A DNA stretch of 64,000 nt. Origin: Hyphomicrobium sp. (GTDB taxonomy: Bacteria; Pseudomonadota; Alphaproteobacteria; Rhizobiales; Hyphomicrobiaceae). The notes below the pieces were generated by a model, which did not search any database, had not been told where the DNA came from, and saw only the letters and a program-made list of their open reading frames with translations. Made by a program: the position numbers and the translations under genes. Below are positions 43,506 to 52,650 of this stretch, one piece after another (the stretch's first letter is position 1; every line of letters starts with the position of its first letter). The stretch lies in contig RXJH01000004.1 of assembly GCA_003987725.1 (NCBI GenBank), positions 241,372-305,371 on the forward strand. The letters are read 5' to 3'.

Positions 43506-43932
43506 CCCGCAAAAATTGAGGCTGCCTGCTATGCAGCGCTTCCGTCAGTGGGCTGAATAAATCGACGCGAAAGATGTGTTCGCGCTGTTCTGCTCGGCGC
43601 GATCCATTCGCGCGGACGCTGCTGTGGTTGTCAATTCGATGCGAACATCACCGAGCGCTTGTAGATTTTCGTTGCCGAAAATCCAGATTACCGACTCATT
43701 TTTCGAAACGCTTGTTGAATAGCTTTTCTGTGACCTGCCGAACATAGACGTGGACGGATCTTTCGGTTACGACGATTGCATTCCTCGTTTGCGTATTTTT
43801 CATTTCAGCTCCGCGCGTATTGCAGCGTCATCCGATATTTTTCCCAGGATGTGCTTCGCCCGGCCGGCAGCGATTTTGTGTGCGTCCCCACTTATTTTTA
43901 TCATTGATATTATCTCCGACGGAGACGCATCG
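43506..43932. other. Degraded stretch without a credible gene
   Basis: About 430 bases between the SRPBCC fragment and the glycosyltransferase start. Short frames on both strands (for example minus 43545-43745) show no recognisable protein. The last 190 bases are open in the glycosyltransferase frame but contain no family-like sequence and precede its best start. Probably remnant DNA plus the promoter of the glycosyltransferase. Confidence 0.5.
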
Positions 43933-46059
43933 GTGAAAATTTTATTTGTAAGTCCGGAAGTGCCGTCTTTCGGCGAGACGGCAGGCATCGCCACATATCT
44001 ATCCGAAGCGACAAGCGCTCTTCATGATGCCGGACACGAGTGTCATGTGCTCACATGGTGTGATAGGGGAAATCGCTTTTACACGTCCACTCAGTTCAAG
44101 CATTTTCTGCATGTCATGCCGATTGAAATCGACGACCACAAAATGGTGGATCGGAGACTGTTCATATCGTCGATGGTGGCCGATGCTGTTCTCGCTCTGC
44201 ATCGGCAGCATGGGTTCGACGTCATCGAAGGGACTGACTGGTGCGCGCCCCTCTACTGTTTGCTTCAACGCCGGAATGTTGAACCGTCTCTGAGGAATTG
44301 CCTGATCACGGTCTTCAATCACGGTACGACCTACAATATTTCGCGGCATCAAAAGACATTTATTCCAAGATCGACATTTCAGGCCGTCAACCTCGAGTAT
44401 CAATGCTTTCGCTTGGCCGACAGAGTGATTTGCCCTTCCGAAGCGGCGGCAAGAAATCTGGCCATCGCGCAAGATATCGGGACGGAGCACGTGGAGATCG
44501 TTCCCGAGCCGCTCAATCTTGCGTCCAAGCAAATTTCGGCGACGTGGAATCCGTCGAAGATCTTGTGGTACGGGACCGTCATCGTATCGAAGGGACTTTC
44601 GCAATTCACGGATCTCGCAAAGCGGTTCCTCTACTACCATCCGCAATTCCACGTCGAATTCCTGGGCCCGGTCCAGCCCATGGATATGGCGATGGACGAA
44701 TTCAAGCAGAAAATATTGCAGGCGTTCTATCCCTTTTGCGACCAGGTCTCTTTCGTCGCCGGGAAGCCTCGCGAGATTTCGCTCGAGCGCGTCGGGGAGG
44801 CCGATGTTCTCATCAATATGTCGCCGCGGGAAACGTTCTGCTATGCGGCGGCCGAGTCCATCCTTTGCGGCGTTGCGCCCGTGATGCTTGCAGGCAGCGC
44901 GCAGAGTGAGTTCATACCTGCGGGACTTCGGCAAAGATATTGCGTCGATGCCGGTTCGCGCGATATTTCGGCGTATCCGATCGATCAGTTCTTCCGGCAT
45001 ATGGAAGACGACCGCCAGGAGATCATCAATCACGTCGCCGAACGCACGGCGCCTTCACGATATGTGGAAGCTTATGAGCAGCTGATTCCGAAGGCCGCCT
45101 CGACGTATGTCGCGCCTGCGCGGATCGAAAGCGATTGGGCCGTCAGCGTTCTCATTCCGGCCTACAATCCAGACCGGTTCCTTCTCGAAACCATCGAGTC
45201 CGCCCTCAATCAATCGGAGATGCCGGCGAAAATCATCGTCGGCAATGATGGAAGCTCGAAGCCGTCGTCGCTCGAGATTTTGAGGGAAGCGGCGACCTAT
45301 AGGAACGTCTCGGTGATCAATCTCGATTGGCGCGGTCTCGCCGAAACGCGAAACCGGCTGCTCGAGGCCTGCGATACACCGCTGTTCGCGTTCGTCGATG
45401 CTGATGACCTGCTTCTTCGCGACTTCATTGCTGTCAGCCGGAAATATCTGCAGAGCAACTTCTCTGAAAACGTCAGATCGGTTCAGGGCTGGTACGAGAT
45501 GTTCGGCAGCGAGACCGGCGTCAGAGCCCCGACGGTTTTTCAGCATTTTTCGCACTTCGTTTGGAATGATCTGAAGAACAATCACATGGGGTATACGGAG
45601 TCCTTCCAGGAGCTGAGGTACAACAGCGGCCTGACGCGGGGCGAAGCGGAAGATTGGGAATTCTGGCTCCGGTATTTTAAGTCGGGTTATGAAACGCGCG
45701 TCATTCCGGAAGTCTTGTGGCGGTACAGGCGTCATCCCGCGGCCATGTCCGTGAAATGGTCGCAAGAGATGTCTGTCGGTACGGCGCGGGCCAACGTAAA
45801 AATTCTGAGCGAATATCTCGCAACAGCGACGCGCTCGACGGAGCATATTTGGGAATTCATCGGCGACTATCTTTATCTCGGCGAAGTTTTCTTCCGTGAT
45901 CTGCCGGCTGAGGGCAGCTTCGCGGGCAATGGATCGAGACGCGTCGCGAAAATCCAACGATCTTTAGCTGAGTTCCAACGTAGCGGACGTGCGCCGAGCC
46001 GGAAGCAACGTTTGGCTCTCAGCCTCATGCGAAGTTTGGCAAAGACTTTTAAAAAGTAA
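43933..46059 (+). CDS. Two-domain glycosyltransferase (GT4 plus GT2)
   Basis: A 708-residue protein. The N-terminal 390 residues are a GT-B enzyme of the GT4 type: KILFVSPEVPSFGETAGIATYLSE, later ILWYGTVIVSKGLSQFTDLAKRF and LINMSPRETFCYAAAESILCGVAPVM (the E-x7-E-like region). Residues about 400-640 form a GT-A domain of family GT2: VSVLIPAYNPDRFLLETIESALNQSEMPAKIIVGNDGSS, FAFVDADDLLLRDF (D-x-D) and GEAEDWEFWLRYFKSGY. No membrane span. Such fusions build two successive linkages of a surface glycan. GTG 43933 is chosen because GGAGA lies seven bases upstream and it fits the GT4 N-terminus; a 61-codon extension is non-homologous. Confidence 0.86.
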   Translation: MKILFVSPEVPSFGETAGIATYLSEATSALHDAGHECHVLTWCDRGNRFYTSTQFKHFLHVMPIEIDDHKMVDRRLFISSMVADAVLALHRQHGFDVIEGTDWCAPLYCLLQRRNVEPSLRNCLITVFNHGTTYNISRHQKTFIPRSTFQAVNLEYQCFRLADRVICPSEAAARNLAIAQDIGTEHVEIVPEPLNLASKQISATWNPSKILWYGTVIVSKGLSQFTDLAKRFLYYHPQFHVEFLGPVQPMDMAMDEFKQKILQAFYPFCDQVSFVAGKPREISLERVGEADVLINMSPRETFCYAAAESILCGVAPVMLAGSAQSEFIPAGLRQRYCVDAGSRDISAYPIDQFFRHMEDDRQEIINHVAERTAPSRYVEAYEQLIPKAASTYVAPARIESDWAVSVLIPAYNPDRFLLETIESALNQSEMPAKIIVGNDGSSKPSSLEILREAATYRNVSVINLDWRGLAETRNRLLEACDTPLFAFVDADDLLLRDFIAVSRKYLQSNFSENVRSVQGWYEMFGSETGVRAPTVFQHFSHFVWNDLKNNHMGYTESFQELRYNSGLTRGEAEDWEFWLRYFKSGYETRVIPEVLWRYRRHPAAMSVKWSQEMSVGTARANVKILSEYLATATRSTEHIWEFIGDYLYLGEVFFRDLPAEGSFAGNGSRRVAKIQRSLAEFQRSGRAPSRKQRLALSLMRSLAKTFKK

Positions 46060-46251
46060 TTTTTTCATCGGTATGCGTACAGGATTGTGATCCGGGTATT
46101 TCGGCCGGGCGAAATTTATTTGATCGCGGCGACGTAACTGTCGTCTGCCCCAAGCCGTGCCCTCGCACTCCCATTGTTGGTTGTGAGTCAGTCAACGCGT
46201 TGTCAGTTCGCGTTCGCGAATTCATCGGGCAATGAATGGGCGGGGGATGCG

Positions 46252-47331
46252 ATGATGCTTCCAAAGGCGGATGTTATCATCCCGGTGCGGGATGGTGAGA
46301 GATATATTGCGCCGGCGATCGCCAGTTTGGCAGCCGATGCGGAATTCATAAACAAGCTGATCATCGTCAACGACGGCTCGTCGGATGGGACGGCCGCTTT
46401 TCTCTCCAATCTGAAGTGGAACGGAAAGACGGAGATCATCCATCAGCCGCCGCTCGGGCTATGCACAGCGCTCAATCGAGCGCTCGGTGCAGCTGAGATG
46501 TCGCTCGTTGCGCGCATGGATGCCGACGACATTTCCATTCCCGGCCGATTGAAGGCGCAGATTGAATATCTGGAAGGTGCGCCGGACGTGGCTGCCGTCG
46601 GCGCACAGGTGCTGACGATCGATGCAGAAGGCGTGCCGACGGGAGATCGCTCGAACTATCCGCTCGATGCCAGCGCTATCCGCGATCAACTCTATAAGAA
46701 GGGAAGTTGCGCGATCTCGCATCCGACGGTGATGATGCGGAAAGACGCGGTCTTGGCTTGTGGGAGATACCGGACTGCTTTCCAGCACGCGGAGGACTAC
46801 GATCTCTGGCTGCGGCTTTCGGAGCGGCATCGCATCGCGAATCTGCCGGATGCATTCTTGTATTATCGCCTCCATCAATCGCAGGTGGCGTCGCTGTTTC
46901 GCGCGCGGCAATCGTTCTCGCGTGATCTCGCCCTCTATGCGGCGCGCGAGAGGGAACGCTCCGGCCGCGACCCGTGCGAGGGGCTTTCCGAGGCGCCGAA
47001 TTTTGAAGAACTCATGCGTTCGCCAAGCGGGCAGCGAACGACCCTTCAGGAACTCGCGGCGGCCTATGATGCCATCGACGCCATTCAAGAGAAGCGCCGT
47101 ACGTCGCTGACGCTTGCAGCGGTGGGGGCGATCCCGGCGCTGGCGAAGATGCGGTATCTCGGCGAAAGCCGTCGCCGCCGGTACGCGCTGATAAGAACTG
47201 CCGCGTGGACGGCGCTGACGCGCTTCAATTTTATGGCGGCGCTCGAAGCCTATCTAGCGTTTCTGCAATGCCGGATCGGCGACAGCAAGATGTTCCAATC
47301 GATGGCGCGAAGCCTTGGCGCGACGGGTTGA
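46252..47331 (+). CDS. Glycosyltransferase family 2
   Basis: A 359-residue GT-A enzyme: ADVIIPVRDGERYIAPAIAS, KLIIVNDGSSDGTAAFL, SLVARMDADDISIPGRLKAQIEYL (D-x-D), ISHPTVMMRKDAVLACGRYRTAFQHAEDYDLWLRL and FLYYRLHQSQVA. The C-terminal 100 residues are helical. It follows the GT4-GT2 gene after about 190 bases on the same strand, so both probably belong to one surface-polysaccharide locus. The start ATG at 46252 is preceded by GGGGG; upstream codons are open but unlike the family. Confidence 0.88.
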   Translation: MMLPKADVIIPVRDGERYIAPAIASLAADAEFINKLIIVNDGSSDGTAAFLSNLKWNGKTEIIHQPPLGLCTALNRALGAAEMSLVARMDADDISIPGRLKAQIEYLEGAPDVAAVGAQVLTIDAEGVPTGDRSNYPLDASAIRDQLYKKGSCAISHPTVMMRKDAVLACGRYRTAFQHAEDYDLWLRLSERHRIANLPDAFLYYRLHQSQVASLFRARQSFSRDLALYAARERERSGRDPCEGLSEAPNFEELMRSPSGQRTTLQELAAAYDAIDAIQEKRRTSLTLAAVGAIPALAKMRYLGESRRRRYALIRTAAWTALTRFNFMAALEAYLAFLQCRIGDSKMFQSMARSLGATG

Positions 47332-47355
47332 CCGTCGGAAAGGCACCGTGCAGGT

Positions 47356-47391
47356 GATAGCCGGCGTGGCACGCGAGCCATGCCGGCTATC
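47356..47391. terminator. Long hairpin between converging genes
   Basis: GATAGCCGGCGTGGC (47356-47370) pairs with GCCATGCCGGCTATC (47377-47391), a 15-base stem with one G-T wobble and a six-base loop. It lies between the 3' ends of the GT2 gene and the CBS gene. There is no T run, so if it terminates it is not a classical intrinsic terminator; it may act in 3' end protection. Confidence 0.5.
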
Positions 47392-47408
47392 GCTGAGCGG
47401 CGCGCAAA

Positions 47409-47843
47409 TCAGCGGACTGCCATCGCGATATCTCGCAGCACGCGCGTCTCGAGCATCACTTCGTCGAGGCGGTATTTCAAAATGTCGCCGATGCTGATGA
47501 TGCCGACGATGCGGTTGCCGTCTTGCACCGGGAGATGCCGGATCCGACGGTTGGTCATCACTCTTGCCGTATCCGATATGGAGTCGTCAGGTCCGCACGT
47601 TACGACGCCGCGAGTCATCAGGTCGGACGCGAGTAATGTTCCAACGTTCGGGCCATGGACTGCGAGCCCACGCGAAATATCCCGTTCCGAGATAATGCCC
47701 TCGAGCGTGCCTGCGCCTCCGCTCACGACCAGAGCACCGACATTTTCCTCAACGAGCCGGTGAGCGACATTGCGAATGGTATCGCCGGGCCGCACGGTCA
47801 TGACTTCGGTTCCCTTCACCTCCAAGATGTTTGCAACCTTCAT
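47409..47843 (-). CDS. CBS-domain protein
   Basis: A 144-residue protein consisting of a tandem CBS pair (Bateman module): EVKGTEVMTVRPGDTIRNVAHRLVEENVGALVVSGG ... GIISERDISRGLA, then VMTNRRIRHLPVQDGNRIVGIISIGDILKYRLDE. Such modules bind adenosyl ligands and report energy state. Nothing else is fused to it and no partner is adjacent. A family match to the stand-alone CBS proteins common in Alphaproteobacteria is clear. Confidence 0.93.
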   Translation of the reverse strand: MKVANILEVKGTEVMTVRPGDTIRNVAHRLVEENVGALVVSGGAGTLEGIISERDISRGLAVHGPNVGTLLASDLMTRGVVTCGPDDSISDTARVMTNRRIRHLPVQDGNRIVGIISIGDILKYRLDEVMLETRVLRDIAMAVR

Positions 47844-48178
47844 GGCTCGTCTCCGGGGTTACACCCTGAAAGCACCTAGTGGGAACTCATCGGCGCGGAA
47901 GGTCAAGTGCCAGCTTGAACGTTGCTTGAGAACTTATTTGTGAAGAGCATTTGGCAGGGAGATCGCGACATACCTCCGATTTTCGAGATGGAATTAATGA
48001 TCAATCAAATGTTTGGGAGCTTTGCGAGGCGCGGAAGGTTTCGCCTTCAGCAGTGTACAATGTGAACCATTGGGAGGCTACCATTCCGAGATTGCGCGAC
48101 GCGAGATCCCTCAGATGACAGCCGATCCGGTTCGGGTGATCATCATTTCGCTTCGTGTGCGATCAATGAGCGTTTGCG
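47844..48178. other. Divergent intergenic region
   Basis: These 335 bases separate the divergent CBS and FUSC genes and must contain both promoters. No open frame of protein-like composition was seen. AATTAATGATCAATCAAAT near 47993-48011 is locally AT-rich. No clear operator or riboswitch was recognised. Confidence 0.4.
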
Positions 48179-50167
48179 ATGACATCGTCGGTAGCGCAGG
48201 AAAAATCTGGTGGCGGCCTTTCGAACTTCCTAGCCATGGCGGTGCCGGCGCTGCTCTTCGGCTTGCGCCTGGCGACTGCGGTGTGCCTAGCGCTCTTCAC
48301 GACATTCTATCTCGAACTCGATACGCCTTACTGGGCGGGAACGTCGGCCGCGATCGTCTGCCAGCCGGTCGTGGGGTCCTCGCTTCTTAAAGGCTTCTAT
48401 CGGTTAGTTGGGACAGTCGTCGGAGCGGTCGCTTCGGTGGTGCTCACGGCTATCTTTCCGCAAGACCGCTTCGGCTTCCTGTTCGGAATGCTCGTCTGGG
48501 CGGCGGCCTGCTCCTTCGTTTCGACCTTATTGAAGAACTTTGCAGCCTATGCGGCTTTGCTGGCGGGCTACACGCTGATCATCATCGCCAACAATTCCAT
48601 TCCGGATCCCGATCAGATCTTCTTCATCGCCGTCAATCGCGCCTCTGAAATCTCTATAGGGATCATCAGCGGAACGTTGGTGATTGCGCTGACAGATCTC
48701 GGCAACTCGCCTCAGAGATTGCGAATGCTGTTATCTCAGCTCATTGAGGAGATTGCTCAGCATTTCGCAGGGCTACTTGGCGATCCGTGGAGCGCAACGG
48801 GGCCAGAGACGAGACGCGCTCTCGTAAAGAGGATATCGGCTCTCGCCCCCGTCGTCGATCAGGCGGCAGGCGAATCCGCGGAAATCCTGCAGAGAAGATC
48901 CATCCTTCGCGTCGCGATTGATGGCCTATACACAGCGGTTTCCGGCGCGCGGGTCGTGGAGACGCATCTGCGCGGGCTTGCTCCCGCCGAGGCACAGCGC
49001 GTCGCGGCAGCGATTGCGGATGATCTTCCTTCGGATTGGAGCCGTGGCCCGGCACGCGATCGCGATGCAGATGCGCTGCTGGTCCGCAAATTCATGGCCA
49101 TGAAGACTGACGACGTGTCGTTGCGACTGACCGCCGACGCGAGTGCGGAAGTTGCGTCGGGTCTCGAGTCGGCAGCCAACGGGCTCGCGCTGTTATCCGA
49201 TCCGGCACATGCCCGCGATGTGGTCCGCATTCCAAGCATCGTCGTTGCCGATTATCTTCCGGCTCTCGTCAATGCCGTGCGCGTCTTCGTCGGTGTCGGT
49301 GTCGTGGTGATCTATTGGATCATCTCGCAATGGCCGGACGGACTTTTTGCCGTGACGTTTACAGCAGTGACGATCATGCTGTTCGCGCCCATGTTGGATG
49401 GGTCCGGGAAAGCCGCGTTGGGGTTGGTGGCTGGTACGCTGTTTGGGGCTGTGGTCGCCGGTGTTCTCAAGTTCACGGCGCTGATCAATCACGAGACGTT
49501 TCTCGCATTCAGTCTCATCTTATCGATGGCTCTCGTTCCTATAGGGGCGTTATCGACCCTGCCGTTTTTCGCGCCTTACTTCGTTCCTGCAACCGTCAAT
49601 TTCGTACCGCTCGTTGCGCCGACAAACCTAATGGTTTTCGATCCACAGGTGTATCTGAATACGGCGTTCGGGCTGGTTGCGGGATGCGTGGCGGGAGCGG
49701 CTACGCTTCTGCTCATACCTCAGCCGTCTCCCAGTTTTCGCGCTCAGCGTCTGGTCGATCTCTCCATTCGCGATCTTCGGCGTCTGGCCGCGGGGCGACG
49801 GCGCTGGACGTTCAGGCAGTGGCAGGGGCGCATGTACTCGCGGTTGGTGGCGCTACCCGCGGAGTGCGAGCCAGTTCAACGATCGCGACTGGCGGCGACA
49901 CTGACTGTCGGTGTGCAGGTCATTCGTTTGCGGCACTTGTCAACGGATAGCCGGAGCGGCGCCGAAATTTCAGACATTCTCGCCGCCCTGGCCGCCGGAG
50001 ATTTACCGAGACTTCAGTATACTTTGGCAGAGCTTGACAAAGAGATCGCGTCGATCCCCGATGATCAACCCGGCAAGCGCGGGCGGATGCGAGAGCGGGC
50101 AATGTTGCTCGCAATCGCCGAAGCCGTTGACCGTCAGGGCGATTATTTCGGAAGCCAGCCGTCATGA
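48179..50167 (+). CDS. FUSC/AaeB-type efflux transporter
   Basis: A 662-residue inner-membrane protein of the FUSC (fusaric acid resistance) family. Two blocks of about five spans (residues about 15-170 and 360-520) are separated by a cytoplasmic helical region. Recognisable segments are FYLELDTPYWAGTSAAIVCQPVVGSSLLKG near residue 42 and WPDGLFAVTFTAVTIMLFAP in the second half. It is the first gene of a FUSC-DUF1656-HlyD operon, the arrangement of aromatic acid efflux systems such as AaeBXA. ATG 48179 has a weak ribosome binding site. Confidence 0.88.
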   Translation: MTSSVAQEKSGGGLSNFLAMAVPALLFGLRLATAVCLALFTTFYLELDTPYWAGTSAAIVCQPVVGSSLLKGFYRLVGTVVGAVASVVLTAIFPQDRFGFLFGMLVWAAACSFVSTLLKNFAAYAALLAGYTLIIIANNSIPDPDQIFFIAVNRASEISIGIISGTLVIALTDLGNSPQRLRMLLSQLIEEIAQHFAGLLGDPWSATGPETRRALVKRISALAPVVDQAAGESAEILQRRSILRVAIDGLYTAVSGARVVETHLRGLAPAEAQRVAAAIADDLPSDWSRGPARDRDADALLVRKFMAMKTDDVSLRLTADASAEVASGLESAANGLALLSDPAHARDVVRIPSIVVADYLPALVNAVRVFVGVGVVVIYWIISQWPDGLFAVTFTAVTIMLFAPMLDGSGKAALGLVAGTLFGAVVAGVLKFTALINHETFLAFSLILSMALVPIGALSTLPFFAPYFVPATVNFVPLVAPTNLMVFDPQVYLNTAFGLVAGCVAGAATLLLIPQPSPSFRAQRLVDLSIRDLRRLAAGRRRWTFRQWQGRMYSRLVALPAECEPVQRSRLAATLTVGVQVIRLRHLSTDSRSGAEISDILAALAAGDLPRLQYTLAELDKEIASIPDDQPGKRGRMRERAMLLAIAEAVDRQGDYFGSQPS

Positions 50168-50382
50168 GCTTCGTCGAAATCAATATTCTGGGCGTTCTTA
50201 TTTCGCCGTTCGTGCCGCTGATGGCGTTGGCCTTTGCGATCACGATGATATGGCGGGTGGTCGCCGTAGAGTTCGGTTGGATGCGCCGCATTTGGCATCC
50301 GGCCCTCTTCGAATTTTCCGTGTTTCTCATCGTCCTGACGGCCACGGTCCTAATCTTTGGGCACCTTAGAATTTATAACTAG
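50164..50382 (+). CDS. DUF1656 small membrane protein (AaeX-like)
   Basis: A 72-residue two-span protein: MSFVEINILGVLISPFVPLM at the N-terminus, first span to about residue 30, WRVVAVEFGWMRRIWHPALFEFSVFLIVLTATVLIFG as the second part. This is the DUF1656/AaeX pattern. The ATG overlaps the stop of the FUSC gene (ATGA), so translation is coupled, and the HlyD gene follows after 11 bases. Confidence 0.9.
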   Translation: MSFVEINILGVLISPFVPLMALAFAITMIWRVVAVEFGWMRRIWHPALFEFSVFLIVLTATVLIFGHLRIYN

Positions 50383-50393
50383 GTCGAGGCATC

Positions 50394-51575
50394 ATGCCGG
50401 AGATCGCATCCACTACCCGGAAGTTGCCGCCGACGAAGCCAACGGGGCAGGAGACGACAACTGTTTACGCCCCGCCATCGATAAAAAGGCGGCTCCGGAT
50501 ATTGCCTGTCCTTGCGACGCTTTCGATGGCGGCGATCGGGGCGGGAGCCGTGTGGATCTTGTGGCAGGCTTACATGGGGAAGCCGTGGACGCGCGACGGG
50601 ACTGTGCGAGCTTACGTCGTCTCGGTTGCGCCGGAGGTATCTGGAAGAGTGGTTGAACTTCCGATCAATGATAATCAATTCGTCCACAAGGGCGATTTGC
50701 TGATGAAGATCGATCCGCGCGATTTCCAAGTTGCGGTGGAGCTCGCCAAGGCGGGCATCAAGCAGGCCGAAGCCGATCTGGCGAACAAAAATGCGCAACA
50801 AGCGCGACGGAATGCTCTCACCGATCTCGCGACGTCGGTCGAAGAGAAGCAAACGTATACATCTGCAGCAGAGATGGCTGAAGCCACTCTTGCCCAACAG
50901 AATGCGAACCTGACACAGGCAAATATCAATCTCGAGCGGACCGAACTCAGATCGCCGGTCAATGGATGGATTACGAACCTGCTGATACGGCAAGGCGATT
51001 ACGCGAGAGCAGGGCAGCAGGCGTTGTCCATCGTAGATTCGGATTCGTTCTGGCTCGACGGCTATTTCGAAGAAACAGCGCTCAAACAGATCCGTGATGG
51101 CGATCCCGCGAAGATCTGGTTGCTCGGCTATAACAAGGTCTTGCACGGACGCGTCGACAGCGTTGCGCGTGGTATCGTCGTATCAAACGCCACGCCAGGG
51201 AACAGCGGGCTCGCGACCGTCAATCCGATCTTCACGTGGGTGAGGCTGGCGCAACGTGTTCCCGTGCGGATTCATTTCGACGACGTTCCGGAGGATTTGC
51301 GTCTTGTCATCGGGATGACGGCGACGATCGAGGTTCAACCGAAGTCCGAGGGCGCAAAGCCTGGGGCGCATGAACCTGAACCCCAGAAGCCTGACGTTCA
51401 GAAGCCGGATGCCCCGAAGCCGGCCGTCCAGGTGCCGGAAGCCGAAAAGCCGACGGGAGATAAGGGCAGCGACGGTGAAAAGGCCCAGAAGAGCGAGAAA
51501 AACGATAGCAGCGCTCCGAGCGATAAGAACCGCAAGAGCGACAGGCACCACAAGAGTTCCGCGCACGTCTACTGA
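50394..51575 (+). CDS. HlyD-family membrane fusion protein (AaeA/EmrA-like)
   Basis: A 393-residue periplasmic adaptor. One N-terminal span (ILPVLATLSMAAIGAGAVWILW), then the biotinyl-lipoyl-like half (VSVAPEVSGRVVELPINDNQFVHKGDLLMKIDPRDF), a short helical hairpin (residues about 115-185), the second lipoyl half (ERTELRSPVNGWITNLLIRQGDYARAG) and beta barrel. The last 80 residues are a Pro/Lys/Glu-rich low-complexity tail (PEPQKPDVQKPDAPKPAVQ) not needed for the family. With the FUSC and DUF1656 genes it forms a tripartite-type efflux pump; an outer-membrane factor is not adjacent. Confidence 0.92.
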   Translation: MPEIASTTRKLPPTKPTGQETTTVYAPPSIKRRLRILPVLATLSMAAIGAGAVWILWQAYMGKPWTRDGTVRAYVVSVAPEVSGRVVELPINDNQFVHKGDLLMKIDPRDFQVAVELAKAGIKQAEADLANKNAQQARRNALTDLATSVEEKQTYTSAAEMAEATLAQQNANLTQANINLERTELRSPVNGWITNLLIRQGDYARAGQQALSIVDSDSFWLDGYFEETALKQIRDGDPAKIWLLGYNKVLHGRVDSVARGIVVSNATPGNSGLATVNPIFTWVRLAQRVPVRIHFDDVPEDLRLVIGMTATIEVQPKSEGAKPGAHEPEPQKPDVQKPDAPKPAVQVPEAEKPTGDKGSDGEKAQKSEKNDSSAPSDKNRKSDRHHKSSAHVY

Positions 51576-51669
51576 ATCGCGGTCAGTCGGTACCGATACC
51601 GATTATTTCAAAATGGAAGGAACTGAGGGCGGGCGGTGCTGTTGTCCCGCAAACTTGAGGATCAGTTCC

Positions 51670-51849
51670 ATGTCGTCTTATTCCCAGAGTATCGCCGAAA
51701 AAATGAGGCTCGCGTCCAACGAGGAATTGGCGCGGCGCTACGCGCGGCGTCAACAGCGTGCCCGAGCTGTACAGGATCGGCAGGGGAGGACTGTGACTGT
51801 CGTGAACGTCCACCGCTGCAAGCGGTCGAACGGTCTGCTCGACGAGTAG
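51670..51849 (+). CDS. Small hypothetical protein
   Basis: A 59-residue basic soluble protein (MSSYSQSIAEKMRLASNEEL, then ARRYARRQQRARAVQDRQGRTVTVVNVHRCKR). Arg/Gln-rich helix followed by a beta-like segment. TTGAGGA precedes the ATG by nine bases. It lies about 95 bases after the HlyD gene on the same strand. No family recognised. Confidence 0.5.
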   Translation: MSSYSQSIAEKMRLASNEELARRYARRQQRARAVQDRQGRTVTVVNVHRCKRSNGLLDE

Positions 51850-51966
51850 GCGGGATCCATTGCCGTTTTCGCCCGTATTTGAAACCGGCGCGCTCGGGAG
51901 TAAGCCTTTGTTTACCCCGCTACGGCACATTTGTTTGAAATCTATTCAGATTTGGAGCCGTTCGTC

Positions 51967-52455
51967 ATGCGTCGCTCGTGGGTTTTGGGCTCAGCCGTCC
52001 TTGCTAGTCTCGTCGTCGCTCTGCCGCTGACACGGGTGCTCGCGGAAAACGCGGAAACGGAAGGCTCGCAGCTCGAGGCGGCCGGTGCCGACGCCGATCC
52101 GCGCGGTTCGGCGAAAAATCTCAATACCATTCCCGAGGATGGCTTCAGCTCAGGGCGGCTCGCGGGTCCTGAGAATTCTCTCGTTCGCCAGTTGATCGCT
52201 TCGCGGCCGAACGAAGACCTGGTGATCTGCGTCGCGGGATGTTTCTCCGGACGCGACCCAGTCGTTTACGCACAGCCGACAGAGAAGCAGGTTCGCGTTC
52301 CCATCGCGCCGCAGACGTCGCTCACGGGGCCGATGCAGAACCCGGGTCAGAAAATCGACACGTCGCGGAAACCGGGCAAGGCTGCGGCGGCGGACGTGCC
52401 GCTCATGCCGTCGCAAAATCCGCATGCGCCGGCGATCATCAACCGGACGAACTAG
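51967..52455 (+). CDS. Exported hypothetical protein
   Basis: A 162-residue protein with a signal peptide (RSWVLGSAVLASLVVALPLTRVLA). The mature part has a pair of close cysteines (NEDLVICVAGCFSGRDPVVYAQP) that may form a disulfide or bind metal, and a Pro/Gln/Asn-rich C-terminus. GGAG lies nine bases before the ATG. No family recognised. Confidence 0.62.
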   Translation: MRRSWVLGSAVLASLVVALPLTRVLAENAETEGSQLEAAGADADPRGSAKNLNTIPEDGFSSGRLAGPENSLVRQLIASRPNEDLVICVAGCFSGRDPVVYAQPTEKQVRVPIAPQTSLTGPMQNPGQKIDTSRKPGKAAAADVPLMPSQNPHAPAIINRTN

Positions 52456-52650
52456 CGGCTTCGAGCTTCGCCTCTAAAAAGCGGGGGCGAGGCGAAAGCT
52501 CACGCCAAATTCCCTCGATTTGTTCATTTTGTGTCGCCGATCGTTGCGCCGATGTAATTCGTGGTGGCGACGGATCAGGTAAGCGTCCTCGTTGTTACCC
52601 CCGACGGCCGGCAAATTCCCTGCCTATCCCCGGCCCGAAGGAGACTGCCA

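Noticed and set aside
43545-43745. 66-codon minus-strand frame
   Set aside because: No ribosome binding site, no family-like sequence and location within a decayed region.
41863-47330. Duplicate of the tRNA-Ser 3' end as an attachment site
   Set aside because: No second copy of the tRNA 3' sequence and no integrase gene were noticed downstream, so no att site is called.
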